From positions 124,001 through 188,000 of the forward strand of contig LVAV01000032.1 of NCBI GenBank assembly GCA_001604185.1: a stretch of DNA of 64,000 nt, read 5' to 3'. The stretch comes from Clostridiales bacterium Firm_16. Its GTDB lineage: Bacteria; Bacillota; Clostridia; Saccharofermentanales; Saccharofermentanaceae. Below the pieces are notes generated by a model. That model did not search any database. It was given only the letters and a program-made list of their open reading frames with translations, and was not told where the DNA came from. The translations under genes were made by a program, and so were the position numbers. Below are positions 52,850 to 64,000 of this stretch, in pieces (position 1 is the first letter of the stretch; every line of letters starts with the position of its first letter).

Positions 52850-53440
52850 CTACGCTCGACCGTAGACATGAAGGATCTCTTCTGAAGTCTCATCAAGAAG
52901 AAGACGAAGGAGTGTCACGATCCGCGTGACCTCCCCGTCTTTTTTTCTTTTCTTGATCGCATACCGGATATTTCTCTCCACCTGTCCCGGAGTCACGTGA
53001 AAAACAGGTGTCGCCATGGGGTACAATTCCTTCATGACTCCCTTGAGGCGCCGTGGATCCCGATACAGCTGCAGCAGCAGGAACCGAAGGATCTGTGTGC
53101 CCAGCAGCGTGGGAACAAATCCATGCTTATCCAGGGCCGTATCAATGGCCATGTACACATATACTTCATCCAGCTTCGGATCGTTGACCGGCTCGGCCAA
53201 CGTCAAGACTTTCTCCCGGACCCGTCCGGTAGCGTAGGCTTCGCCTCGGCGGCCATCGATCAGATAATGGATCTTCCCGCTTCCGTCGCTTAATCCGACG
53301 ACGCCATTATTCAGCAGCATGGTATTCACGCAATTGAGAATCGACTTATCATCACATGCAATATAAAAACCAATTTCACCGTGATTCGAGCGCTTTACCG
53401 CATACTGCTTTCCAGAAACCGTACTTCTGAAACTCTCCAT
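52850..53440 (-). CDS. Orphan protein with Spo0A C-terminal-like DNA-binding domain
   Basis: 196 aa. The C-terminal ~100 residues resemble the Spo0A effector domain: an initial helix AIDTALDKHGFVPTLLGTQ, then LLQLYRDPRRLKGVMKELYPMATPVFHVTPGQVERNIRYAIKK, where the recognition stretch TPGQVERNIRYAI parallels Spo0A's TASRVERAIRHAI. The N-terminal ~95 residues are not a receiver domain; they begin with a strand-rich region with SDGSGKIHYLIDG and GRRGEAYATGR. It is probably a DNA-binding regulator with an unfamiliar sensory or oligomerisation domain. ATG 53440 follows TAGGAGTGTGAGCAT. Confidence 0.8.
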   Translation of the reverse strand: MESFRSTVSGKQYAVKRSNHGEIGFYIACDDKSILNCVNTMLLNNGVVGLSDGSGKIHYLIDGRRGEAYATGRVREKVLTLAEPVNDPKLDEVYVYMAIDTALDKHGFVPTLLGTQILRFLLLQLYRDPRRLKGVMKELYPMATPVFHVTPGQVERNIRYAIKKRKKDGEVTRIVTLLRLLLDETSEEILHVYGRA

Positions 53441-53532
53441 ATGCTCACACTCCTAAGTGGTTTTGGTGTCATTAAATCATCTTGGGAACAAGAAAGCAAT
53501 ATTCTGACAGGATAATTTTTCTCCTGTGAGTG

Positions 53533-53952
53533 TCAATTCTCGGAGGACACATCCTCGGTCTCGCCCTTGACCTCGATAGAATAGGCATAATGGGCATAGG
53601 GAGTGTACTTGATAATGACTTCACTTCCTTCGCTGATATCAAACTCGAAGGGATTCACATAGTAAGTCACACCGCCCACTTCAATGTTATGCTTCAGAAC
53701 CCCTACACTCTCGATGGTTCCGGTCTCGATGCGGTATGTAGAACGAAGTACCGTCGTGGTATCCAGTACTCTCGGCACGGCGAAGAGTACGACCTGCAGA
53801 AGAAGAAATATCATCAACACGGTGGGCAGAAGAAACAGGAAACCCTTCGGCCAGCGATGCTGGCGGTTTCTCTTGACAGCCCACAGGAATATGATCAGAA
53901 GTACCAGGCTGATCAGAAGATGTACACCCAGATTGATCCAGAAGTATTGCAA
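53533..53952 (-). CDS. Two-span membrane protein of unknown function
   Basis: 139 aa. Two N-terminal spans (LGVHLLISLVLLIIFLWAV and FLFLLPTVLMIFLLLQVVLFAV) are followed by a ~75-residue soluble beta-rich domain (TGTIESVGVLKHNIEVGGVTYYVNPFEF, then GSEVIIKYTPYAHY) of the DUF3592-like type and an acidic tail. It lies 27 bp after the 5-FTHF cyclo-ligase gene and is the last gene of the ydbC-ligA operon. Function unknown. Confidence 0.7.
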   Translation of the reverse strand: MQYFWINLGVHLLISLVLLIIFLWAVKRNRQHRWPKGFLFLLPTVLMIFLLLQVVLFAVPRVLDTTTVLRSTYRIETGTIESVGVLKHNIEVGGVTYYVNPFEFDISEGSEVIIKYTPYAHYAYSIEVKGETEDVSSEN

Positions 53953-53979
53953 GATATTCCTCTCCTTTCTCTAAATCTC

Positions 53980-57265
<3,286 letters not shown>

Positions 57266-57283
57266 GTTTCTTCACTCCGGCTC

Positions 57284-57520
57284 TTACTCTTCGAACTCAT
57301 ACGGATCGTAATCCGCCAGCAATTCCTTCAGAACCGCCACTTCTTCCGCAGTCAATGTGATTCCCTTACCGGCACGTTCATGCTCCGGTGCCCAGTCACG
57401 AATATCCAGCTTCGGCTTACCGTCATTCCAACGGATAATATTCACTTCACGATTCCAGTTCGACTTACTTGTAGACAAGATGCCGATCTCTTTTACTACT
57501 TCAGACTTAATCTCAGCCAT
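57284..57520 (-). CDS. ydbC: YdbC-type PC4 family ssDNA-binding protein
   Basis: 78 aa. The full PC4/YdbC domain reads EIGILSTSKSNWNREVNIIRWNDGKPKLDIRDWAPEHERAGKGITLTAEEVAVLKELL, matching the Lactococcus YdbC fold that binds single-stranded DNA. Such homologues may aid transcription or DNA repair. It heads an operon with ligA. ATG 57520 follows GGAAGTGAA; an opposing metallophosphoesterase gene is transcribed divergently from 57707. Confidence 0.92.
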   Translation of the reverse strand: MAEIKSEVVKEIGILSTSKSNWNREVNIIRWNDGKPKLDIRDWAPEHERAGKGITLTAEEVAVLKELLADYDPYEFEE

Positions 57521-57706
57521 GATTTCACTTCCTTCCTACTGTGCCGCAACACAGAGTATTCTTTCAATTTCCACATGATTATAACATATGCTATTATATT
57601 TTTTGACTACAAATTCTCGCGAAGGCGAAAGAATCGGAAAAAAGCACGATTTTTCATCGGAAAGTGCTCTTTTCCGGGAAACAAATCTAGACAGGAGCGA
57701 AGAAAC

Positions 57707-58567
57707 ATGCCTTTTCTCATCGTCATCGGAATACTCGCCATCATCGGCCTCGGTCTTCTCATTTATTCCTGGTTTGAAGCGGGATTCCTGAAAGTCGATG
57801 AGCAGGACATCACACCAGCGATCCACGGTCAGGATCCTTCCACGGACCGATCCGAAAGAAAGACCGTCACCATCGGCTTCTTCTCCGACTCTCACGGCCA
57901 TTTCTGTCACTTCAAGCCTGAGAAAGTCTATTCCCTCTTTCTGCAAAAGAACTGCGACCTGGTGCTTTTTGGCGGTGATTGCTGTCTGCACCATAAGCCC
58001 GTTCCCTCCGATAAGATCATGCTCACGAAAGTCAGCGCCGCTTTAAGGGAGAAAGATATCCCCCTTTACGCCATATACGGAAATCACGATGTGGCTCTTC
58101 ACGATGAAGAATTTGCAGAAATGGGTACGATCCTTCTGAAGAACTCCTGGCAGGAGATCACTGTCAGAGATGCACGTTTCGCACTCTGCGGTCTCTATGA
58201 CAGCGGCCGGGAGAACAGATCCTGGCCGAAGATCCCGGAAACCTTCAGCCAATACGAAGGGTTCCGCCTGCTATTAGTCCATAACCCGGACTTCATCTAC
58301 AGCATTCCCGACTATACGGATAAGATGGAAAAGCCTTTCGACTTCCAGCTTTCCGGACATCTTCACGGCGGCCAGGTCCATCTTCCCTTTACTTTGGAAT
58401 ACAAGCTCCTGCGCTACGATAAGATCGCCCTGGAGGAGAACATTCTTGGCGGAAACTTTCACTTCCGTGGACTCACCGGACTGATCTCCAAAGGCGTCGG
58501 ATGCGGTGCATTACCGATCCGTTTCCGGGCACGGCCGGAGATCCATATCCTCCGCTTCCATATCTGA
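57707..58567 (+). CDS. Membrane-anchored metallophosphoesterase
   Basis: 286 aa from ATG 57707, behind AGGAGCG; the longer frame upstream is not supported. One N-terminal span (LIVIGILAIIGLGLLIY) precedes the catalytic domain: FFSDSHGHF (DxH), FGGDCC (GD), YGNHDV (GNHD), and SGHLHGGQVHLP (GHxH). The family ligates two metals and hydrolyses phosphodiesters or phosphomonoesters; YaeI-type members are close in layout. Monocistronic and followed by a terminator. Substrate unknown. Confidence 0.9.
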   Translation: MPFLIVIGILAIIGLGLLIYSWFEAGFLKVDEQDITPAIHGQDPSTDRSERKTVTIGFFSDSHGHFCHFKPEKVYSLFLQKNCDLVLFGGDCCLHHKPVPSDKIMLTKVSAALREKDIPLYAIYGNHDVALHDEEFAEMGTILLKNSWQEITVRDARFALCGLYDSGRENRSWPKIPETFSQYEGFRLLLVHNPDFIYSIPDYTDKMEKPFDFQLSGHLHGGQVHLPFTLEYKLLRYDKIALEENILGGNFHFRGLTGLISKGVGCGALPIRFRARPEIHILRFHI

Positions 58568-58576
58568 CAAACAAAT

Positions 58577-58630
58577 AAGCCTACCCTAACCTGTTAATCG
58601 TAGAATAACAGGATAAGGTAGGCTTTTAAA
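58577..58630. terminator. Bidirectional terminator between metallophosphoesterase and glgP
   Basis: Long stem AAGCCTACC / GGTAGGCTT (58577-58585 with 58617-58625) with inner CTGTTA / TAACAG pairing; TTTTAA follows on the plus strand and TTATTTGTTTGTC on the minus strand. It separates two convergent genes. Confidence 0.8.
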
Positions 58631-58650
58631 GCAATCAGATAGACAGGATC

Positions 58651-61380
58651 TTACTTGATCTTGGCTGCCTTGATCTTCCAGATACCCTTGGCATACTCGC
58701 TGATGGTTCTGTCAGAAGAGAACTTGCCGGAATTGCAGATGTTCAGCCAGCACTTCTTCGCCCAGGCCATACGGTTCGCATAATCCTTATATGCCTTGTC
58801 TCTGGTCTTTCTGTAATCATCGAAATCACCCAGTACATAGTAGGTGTCGCCCGGCTGCCAGTTGCTGCCGTAGATGAGACCATTGAACAGATCCTGGAAC
58901 ATTCCGGTTCCTTCGTCGTTGAAAGTGCCATCTACCAGACGGTCGAGAACTTTCTTCAGACCCGGGATATTCTCATACTGCCACTTCGGGTTATAGTAAG
59001 CACGTGTCGCTTCCATATCCTCGACACGGCAGCCGAAGATGTAGACATTGTCATCACCTACAGACTGCGCGATCTCAACGTTCGCACCGTCCCAGGTACC
59101 CAGTGTAACTGCACCGTTCATCATGAACTTCATGTTACCTGTACCGGAAGCCTCCAGACCGGCTGTACTGATCTGCTCAGAGATATCTGCGGCCGGGAAG
59201 AGTTTCTCACCGTTACTTACGTTATAGTTCTCGATGAATACGACTTTCAGACGACCCTTCATATCCGAATCGTTATCGATCATCTTAGCGATCTCGTTAA
59301 TGAACTTGATGATCGCCTTGGCACGGAAATATCCAGGAGCTGCCTTCGCACCGAAGAATACCGTTACCGGCGGCATATCCAGCTTCGGGTTCTCCTTGAT
59401 ACGATCGTAGAGGTTCAATGCATAGATCGCATTGAGAAGCTGTCTCTTGTACTCATGCAGACGCTTGATCTGTACATCGAAGATGGAGTCCGGATTGACC
59501 TTGATGCCCTTGGTCTTCTCCAGATGATTGCAAAGGGCAACCTTATTCTCACGCTTAACCTTCAGGAAGCGCTCCATGACCTTCTTATCGTTGGCATACT
59601 TCTCCAGTTTCTTCAACTGATCGAGATCCGTGACCCAGTCCTCGTTACCCAGCAGATCCGTGATAAGAGCGGCCAGGCCCTGATCGCAGACACGAAGCCA
59701 TCTTCTCGGGGTAACACCGTTGGTCTTGTTGGAGAACTTCTCCGGATAGATCTCGTACCACTCCTTGAGAGTATCGCGCTTGAGGATCTCGGTATGCAGA
59801 GCCGCAACGCCGTTAACGGAATATGAACCGTAGATCGCCATCCAGGCCATCTGTACTTTACCGTCAGAAAGGATCGACAGACGGTCAACCAGTTCGGAAT
59901 ACATGCCTTTCTCGAAGAACTGTGCACGCTGCTGGTTGTTGATACCTTCTACGATCTCGAAGATACGCGGGAACAGGAAGCGGAAAATGTTGCAGTCCCA
60001 CTTCTCCAGAGCCTCAGCCATGATGGTGTGGTTAGTATATGCGAAGGTATGACGAACGATCTCCCATGCATCTTCCCACTTCACGCCGTTCTCATCCACC
60101 AGGATACGCATCAGTTCCGGAATACCGATAACCGGATGGGTATCGTTGAGCTGGATGCTGTTGAGCTCGGCAAACTTGGAGAAATCGTTACCGTGAACAG
60201 CCTTGTAGTTTCTTACGATATCCTGCAGAGATGCAGAAACGAAGAAATACTGCTGACGGACACGCAATACCTTACCGTCGTAAGATGTATCGTTCGGATA
60301 CAGAACACGGTAAATGTCGTTTACACGGTTTCTCTCGATCACTGCGTCATCAAAGCGCTGTGAATTAAACAGGTTGAAGTCGAACTCCTGCGCCGGCTCG
60401 CATTTCCACAGGCGCAGACGGTTAACATTATGTGTGTTATAGCCGGTGATCGGCATATCGCACGGGATCGCCCATACGTCGAAATCATTAAAGTGTACGC
60501 GGACTTTGTCTTCATATCTCGGAATAACGAAAGGATATCCGTTCTCCATCCAGCTATCCGGATGCTCTCTCTGGAAACCATTCTCGAAAGTCTGACGGAA
60601 CAGGCCGTAACGATAGAGGATACCGTAACCGGTAACCGGGAGATCCAGTGTAGCGCAGGAATCGAGGAAGCATGCAGCCAGACGGCCCAAACCACCGTTA
60701 CCCAGTGCGGCGTCGGTCTCTTCCTCCAGAAGATCGGTCAGGTTGATGCCGAAGCCCTTCATGGCTTCAACAGCCTGCTCATAGATTCCTAAGTTAACGA
60801 GATTATTCAGCATTGAACGGCCAACCAGGAACTCGGCGGAGAAATAGTGAGCCTGACGGACTTTACCGTACTTCTCTCTGGTCTTCTCCCAGTCGTCAGC
60901 CATGATCTCTACGATCGTTCTGGACAATGCCAGCCAGTAGTCTCTGGCTGTACCCTTATCCGCGCTCTTACCGGAGCAGGCCTTAACCTGGAAAGCAACC
61001 ATATCCTGCAGCTGCTGAGCTGTAATATCGTGAACCTTGTTCGGATCAACTGTCAGCGGTTTTCTGAGGTTGGATGCCTTTACTGCCGGCTTCTTTGCTG
61101 CCGGTTTCTTCGCTGCGGCCGCCTTCGGAGCGGCTGTCTTCTTAACTGCAGCCACTTTCTTCGCGGCGGTGGCCTTCGGTGCAGCGGCTTTCTTGGCTGC
61201 TACAGCCTTGGTCGCTGTCTTCTTAGCAGCCGGCTTTGCTGCTGCAGTCTTCTTCGCAGCAACTGCCTTCTTCTCGGCAGGAGCCTTCACAGCGGCTGTT
61301 TTCTTCGCAGTTGCGGTCTTGGCCGCAGTCTTCTTTACTACCTTCTTTGTTGTGTCTTTCTTCTGTGCACGTTCACTCAT
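58651..61380 (-). CDS. glgP: Glycogen phosphorylase with lysine/alanine-rich N-terminal extension
   Basis: 909 aa from ATG 61380-61378, with GGAGGT 8 nt upstream; a GTG/ATG eight codons before is rejected. Residues 7-107 are a low-complexity Lys/Ala/Thr/Val/Pro extension. The phosphorylase core runs from about residue 115, with HYFSAEFLVGRSMLNNLVNLG, the NGGLGRLAACFLDS motif and the PLP-pocket EASGTGNMKFMMNGAVTLGTWDGANVEI. It releases glucose-1-phosphate from glycogen ends. Normal family length is ~800 aa. It is separated by about 50 kb from the glg operon, is transcribed alone and ends at a terminator. Confidence 0.96.
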   Translation of the reverse strand: MSERAQKKDTTKKVVKKTAAKTATAKKTAAVKAPAEKKAVAAKKTAAAKPAAKKTATKAVAAKKAAAPKATAAKKVAAVKKTAAPKAAAAKKPAAKKPAVKASNLRKPLTVDPNKVHDITAQQLQDMVAFQVKACSGKSADKGTARDYWLALSRTIVEIMADDWEKTREKYGKVRQAHYFSAEFLVGRSMLNNLVNLGIYEQAVEAMKGFGINLTDLLEEETDAALGNGGLGRLAACFLDSCATLDLPVTGYGILYRYGLFRQTFENGFQREHPDSWMENGYPFVIPRYEDKVRVHFNDFDVWAIPCDMPITGYNTHNVNRLRLWKCEPAQEFDFNLFNSQRFDDAVIERNRVNDIYRVLYPNDTSYDGKVLRVRQQYFFVSASLQDIVRNYKAVHGNDFSKFAELNSIQLNDTHPVIGIPELMRILVDENGVKWEDAWEIVRHTFAYTNHTIMAEALEKWDCNIFRFLFPRIFEIVEGINNQQRAQFFEKGMYSELVDRLSILSDGKVQMAWMAIYGSYSVNGVAALHTEILKRDTLKEWYEIYPEKFSNKTNGVTPRRWLRVCDQGLAALITDLLGNEDWVTDLDQLKKLEKYANDKKVMERFLKVKRENKVALCNHLEKTKGIKVNPDSIFDVQIKRLHEYKRQLLNAIYALNLYDRIKENPKLDMPPVTVFFGAKAAPGYFRAKAIIKFINEIAKMIDNDSDMKGRLKVVFIENYNVSNGEKLFPAADISEQISTAGLEASGTGNMKFMMNGAVTLGTWDGANVEIAQSVGDDNVYIFGCRVEDMEATRAYYNPKWQYENIPGLKKVLDRLVDGTFNDEGTGMFQDLFNGLIYGSNWQPGDTYYVLGDFDDYRKTRDKAYKDYANRMAWAKKCWLNICNSGKFSSDRTISEYAKGIWKIKAAKIK
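61060..61362 (-). repeat. Repetitive Lys/Ala-rich N-terminal extension of GlgP
   Basis: Residues ~7-107 of GlgP are almost entirely Lys, Ala, Thr, Val and Pro, in loosely repeated units such as AAKKTAA, AVAAKK and AAPKAAAAKK. The DNA is repetitive in GCT/GCC, AAG and ACT codons. Net charge is strongly positive; histone H1-like and probably disordered. Confidence 0.85.
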
Positions 61381-61427
61381 AACGTAGCACCTCCTTTTCC
61401 CCAATAGGTTTCAAAACCCACTAAGTT

Positions 61428-61455
61428 ATTTTAGCAGACTTCACAATTTCTGCAA
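61428..61455 (-). promoter_or_regulatory. Candidate promoter of glgP
   Basis: Minus strand TTGCAG (61455-61450), 16-nt spacer and TAAAAT (61433-61428), 47 bp before the ATG. The divergent A24 peptidase gene starts at 61498. Confidence 0.5.
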
Positions 61456-61497
61456 ATCAATGTATCCTTATATATAGACTTTTTTGGAGGCGAAGAT

Positions 61498-62379
61498 ATG
61501 ACCGATTTTACTCAGGCGCTGATCCTTGCGCTGATCGCGGCAGTAATGGCTGTTCCCGCGTTTTTTATCTTCAACAAGATGCCGGAGGCCTGGCTTCAGG
61601 ATTACGGGTTCGATCCCAACGCAGATAACGTACGCTGGTCTAAGCGTCTGAAACCATACCATATCGCCATCTTCGCAGTGATCTATGCTGTGGTCGTCTT
61701 CATTTCCGCGTATTTTTATCCGAATTTCCTGTGCTTCAAGCACATTCTCCGTATCACCGCCCTGTTCCTGGCGCTTCCGGGATTCACCATCATCGTCATG
61801 TCTGACTCCCTGAACAGGATCATTCCGGACCATATCATCGTACTGAACACCGTCCTGGCGCTGCTTTACTTCGCCAGCGACTTTGTAGACGGCAATATCT
61901 GGATCGCATCCGAAGCACCCTGGTACACCTACGTGCTCAACCGCGTCGGCGCAGCACTTCTCGGAGCCGGCGGTCTGTTCCTTATCGGATTTATCTCTTC
62001 CATGATCGCCAAGACCGAGGCCATGGGTATGGGCGACGTCAAGTTGCTGGTACCTTGCGGTCTCCTGTGTGGTCTGCGTGGTCTGATCTTCATGGTATTT
62101 ATCGCTTTCATCACCGCAGCCGTCGTTGCGATCCCGCTTCTTTTCAGAAAGCGCAGAAGAATCGCCCGTGAAGAACGGGAGATCCGTGAGAGTCCCGATC
62201 CGGCCAAGGCTCGCAAGATCCTCGCTAAGAAGAAGCGCGAGATGCACTTTGCAGACGATCCGGATTATCTGGCTTTCGGTCCTTTCCTGGTACTGGGCAC
62301 AGTTCTTTTCCTGCTGTATGAGCCTTATTTCTTTGATCTGTTCAACACCTATATCGCACCAAGGTTCGGGAGCATCTGA
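61498..62379 (+). CDS. A24-family prepilin-type aspartic peptidase
   Basis: 293 aa with about seven spans. The A24 signature is AMGMGDVKLLVPCGLLCGLRG (the GxGD motif) in the second half and a first aspartate in IIVMSDSLNRIIPDHII. A basic hydrophilic insert (about 210-255, RKRRRIAREER and KKKRE) lies before YLAFGPFLVLG, the usual final A24 segment. It would cleave or process type IV pilin-like leader peptides; no pilin or secretion genes are in the window. ATG 61498 follows TTGGAGGCGAAGAT. The stop (TGATG) overlaps the next start. Confidence 0.85.
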   Translation: MTDFTQALILALIAAVMAVPAFFIFNKMPEAWLQDYGFDPNADNVRWSKRLKPYHIAIFAVIYAVVVFISAYFYPNFLCFKHILRITALFLALPGFTIIVMSDSLNRIIPDHIIVLNTVLALLYFASDFVDGNIWIASEAPWYTYVLNRVGAALLGAGGLFLIGFISSMIAKTEAMGMGDVKLLVPCGLLCGLRGLIFMVFIAFITAAVVAIPLLFRKRRRIAREEREIRESPDPAKARKILAKKKREMHFADDPDYLAFGPFLVLGTVLFLLYEPYFFDLFNTYIAPRFGSI

Positions 62380-63392
62380 TGGAAGAGCGACCAAGAAGTA
62401 CCCAACCCAGTCTGCGTTCCATCTGGACAGACTATATCTGGCCATTTATCGGTCTGCCGAAATATCCCGGCATCGGACTGATCCTTTTTACCTGCTTCGG
62501 TTCTTCCCTGCTGGTACAGTTGATCTGGCAGAATCTGCCGGATGAGCAGCTGTTCTTCTCGAAGACATCTCTGATTGGGTACGCCTTTGTTACTATTGTC
62601 CGGTTGCTGCTTCTTCTGATGACCTTTGTCATTGTGACGGAACAATTCCGGATCAAGGATCACCACATCTGGGGCCGAAATCCGGGTCTCGGCGCCTTCT
62701 TCATGAGTTTTCTCGCCGGAGCGCCTGCGATGCTCATCTCCACCAGCATCCATAACCTGTTTATCTTCCTGGTACTGAAGATGGAGAATCCCCTTCCGTC
62801 CCAGCTTTATTACTACATCACATCAGAGAACTCCTTCCAGGGACGTTCTCTGATCCTTATCGTCACCATCCTGTTGCCGGTCATTGTCGAGGAACTCTTC
62901 TTCCGTGGCCTGTTTTTCAGCGTCATTCCGGACAAGTGGTGGCTGCGGATCCCGATCCCGGCGCTGGCCAGTACTCTCTTTGCCACCAACCGCCTGGAGT
63001 TCTTCTCTTTCCTGATCATCGGACTCTTCGCTTCCACGGTCCGCTATTTCACGGGCAATGTGCTCTGTTCCTGCCTGACGCGTGGCGGAATCGTCTCCAC
63101 AACGATCCTTCTCGAGAACTTCCTTTCCGCCCTGGATCCGGACAGTGTTCAGAATGCTATCGATTACAGCCGTACGGTACTTTATTCCTCGATCATCGCA
63201 TTGTGTGTCGGTATCGTCATGATGCTGGTCATTGTCAAACAGCTTCGCTTCTACCGATATCTTCAGAAGAACGAAGATATCCGCTGCAATACTCCGGAAG
63301 CAAGACCGATCCCGATTCCGCTCTGGGCGCATTTCCGTCTGGATTTCTTCGCAGGTATCGTATTTATCATCCTTTGCTGGATCTGGTCCTGA
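62379..63392 (+). CDS. CPBP-family membrane protein with degenerate histidine sites
   Basis: 337 aa, roughly eight spans. It overlaps the A24 gene by 1 bp (TGATG), so the pair is translationally linked. The first CPBP motif, VEELFFRGLF (EExxxR), is kept. At the position of the second motif (F..H) the sequence reads LFATNRLEFFSF, and the third (HxxxN) has no equivalent in LCSCLTRGGIVSTTI; both metal-binding histidines are missing. It is probably an inactive homologue or a scaffolding member rather than a protease. Function unknown. Confidence 0.82.
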   Translation: MEERPRSTQPSLRSIWTDYIWPFIGLPKYPGIGLILFTCFGSSLLVQLIWQNLPDEQLFFSKTSLIGYAFVTIVRLLLLLMTFVIVTEQFRIKDHHIWGRNPGLGAFFMSFLAGAPAMLISTSIHNLFIFLVLKMENPLPSQLYYYITSENSFQGRSLILIVTILLPVIVEELFFRGLFFSVIPDKWWLRIPIPALASTLFATNRLEFFSFLIIGLFASTVRYFTGNVLCSCLTRGGIVSTTILLENFLSALDPDSVQNAIDYSRTVLYSSIIALCVGIVMMLVIVKQLRFYRYLQKNEDIRCNTPEARPIPIPLWAHFRLDFFAGIVFIILCWIWS

Positions 63393-63462
63393 TCCGGATC
63401 ATCTTTACCTCTCTACTTTTACGGATTCTGTCGATTTTTGCTCTTTCATCTGTGATTTCGTG

Positions 63463-63468
63463 TATAAT
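63463..63468 (+). promoter_or_regulatory. Candidate -10 of the AI-2E-like gene
   Basis: TATAAT at 63463-63468 with TTGCTC at 63438-63443 (19-nt spacer), about 70 bp before the ATG at 63537. Weak spacing. Confidence 0.4.
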
Positions 63469-63536
63469 AAATAGATGTGCAAGCTTTCTTGCTTGTACAA
63501 TCACGGCGCAAGGCGTCCAGCACAAGGAGTTCAACG

Positions 63537-64000
63537 ATGGATAATAATGCACGGTATTTAAGAGACCGCGCCACAGTGATGGCCACTGTGAAATATATTC
63601 TTTTTGCCGCCATTATCGGCGCATGTCTCTTCTTCGCCACCAAGCTGGTCGTAATTTTCGTGCCGTTTCTGGTCGGATTCGTTCTGGCGAAAGCGTCCCG
63701 TCTCATCGCTGACGCACTCCTTCTTATTCCGAATCACTTCCAGAAGAAGAAGAAACAGAAGAATGCCAGCCATGAATATATTCCGGCTCCCAAGACCAAG
63801 AAGACCAACGTCATCGTACGCTTCTTCTTCCCGGCCATGGGCGAGAAGAAATATTCCCAGCGTACTCGTGTAACGATCCTGGTTTATGTCCTGCTTCTCA
63901 TCCTTGTCTTCGTCGGTACGATCTGGGCAGTTGGTGCGCTGATCATGCAGATGACCAACGCCATCGAGTATCTCAAAGCGCTAAGTGACAAAATGGCGGC
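63537..64000 (+). CDS. AI-2E/UPF0118-like membrane protein, N-terminal part (runs off the window)
   Basis: Starts ATG 63537 (MDNNARYLRDRATVM), with AAGGAG 9 bases upstream. Two hydrophobic spans early on, containing VVIFVPFLVGFVLAKASRLI, are characteristic of the AI-2E/PerM-type transporter N-terminus. A basic cytoplasmic insert (KKKKQKN) follows, then another span near residue 120. Only about 154 residues are present; the gene continues past the window. Not a full transporter here. Confidence 0.7.
   Translation, partial: MDNNARYLRDRATVMATVKYILFAAIIGACLFFATKLVVIFVPFLVGFVLAKASRLIADALLLIPNHFQKKKKQKNASHEYIPAPKTKKTNVIVRFFFPAMGEKKYSQRTRVTILVYVLLLILVFVGTIWAVGALIMQMTNAIEYLKALSDKMA

Noticed and set aside
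61037..61387. A 116-aa Ala/Phe-rich open frame opposite the GlgP extension
   Set aside because: It is the antisense of a repetitive Lys/Ala coding tract; no start signal or family match.

Overview
The window looks like chromosomal DNA of an anaerobic, low-to-medium GC Bacillota of the class Clostridia. The evidence is the paired GlgC/GlgD pyrophosphorylase, a VorB-type ferredoxin-dependent 2-oxoacid oxidoreductase, the IreB-RuvX-DUF1292 cluster, Gram-positive-type ribosome binding sites (GGAGG) and no outer-membrane or respiratory genes. Genus and family cannot be fixed by eye; a gut or rumen saccharolytic organism is an inference from the glycogen genes. No prophage, insertion sequence or CRISPR array was seen.

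Layout. 1-8.5 kb: minus-strand glycogen operon glgB-glgC-glgD-glgA-GH13, followed by a truncated zinc-ribbon gene. 8.6-11.3 kb: four-gene 2-oxoacid:ferredoxin oxidoreductase operon. 11.4-15.9 kb: secreted esterase with two Fn3 domains, MscL, an ArsR regulator with a lysine tail, a YhbD-like regulator and a zinc-ribbon membrane protein. 16-22.8 kb: MATE exporter, then a minus-strand operon ireB-ruvX-DUF1292-DUF1292-CPBP protease-1058 aa exported beta-propeller/glycosidase-like protein. 22.9-30.2 kb: MtaB, an HPr-like protein without the usual histidine site, an RNase R-like nuclease, SecG, a Ca2+-type P-ATPase, and tRNA-Val/Asp/Phe from one near-consensus promoter. 30.4-41.1 kb: two-component system, thioesterase, galM-azlC-azlD, ABC exporter, YbaK, a beta-lactamase-fold lipoprotein, a cytidylate-kinase-like protein and Hpt. 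41.1-41.76 kb: about 600 nt without a credible gene that looks like a large structured RNA on the minus strand. 42-50.6 kb: membrane protein plus ABC-2 transporter, a radical SAM protein, DinB, a response regulator and a 7TM histidine kinase. 50.6-58.6 kb: HU, an MFS transporter, a DUF1858 protein, an orphan Spo0A-C-like protein, a ydbC-orf-ligA-5-FTHF cyclo-ligase-orf operon and a metallophosphoesterase. 58.6-64 kb: glycogen phosphorylase, an A24 prepilin-type peptidase, a CPBP homologue lacking the usual histidines and a truncated AI-2E-like gene.

Two observations stand out. First, three glycogen enzymes that act directly on the glucan polymer (GlgA C-terminus, GlgB C-terminus, GlgP N-terminus, the last 50 kb away) each carry a long lysine/alanine/threonine-rich extension, while GlgC, GlgD and the GH13 enzyme do not; this suggests a shared way of targeting or assembling a glycogen-granule machinery. 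Second, the 41.13-41.73 kb RNA candidate has its own near-consensus promoter, ends that pair perfectly over 11 bp, internal nested hairpins and a terminal U-run, resembling the known class of large ornate RNAs (OLE, GOLLD, ROOL) without being assignable by eye.

All calls come from reading the sequence and family knowledge; no database search was run.
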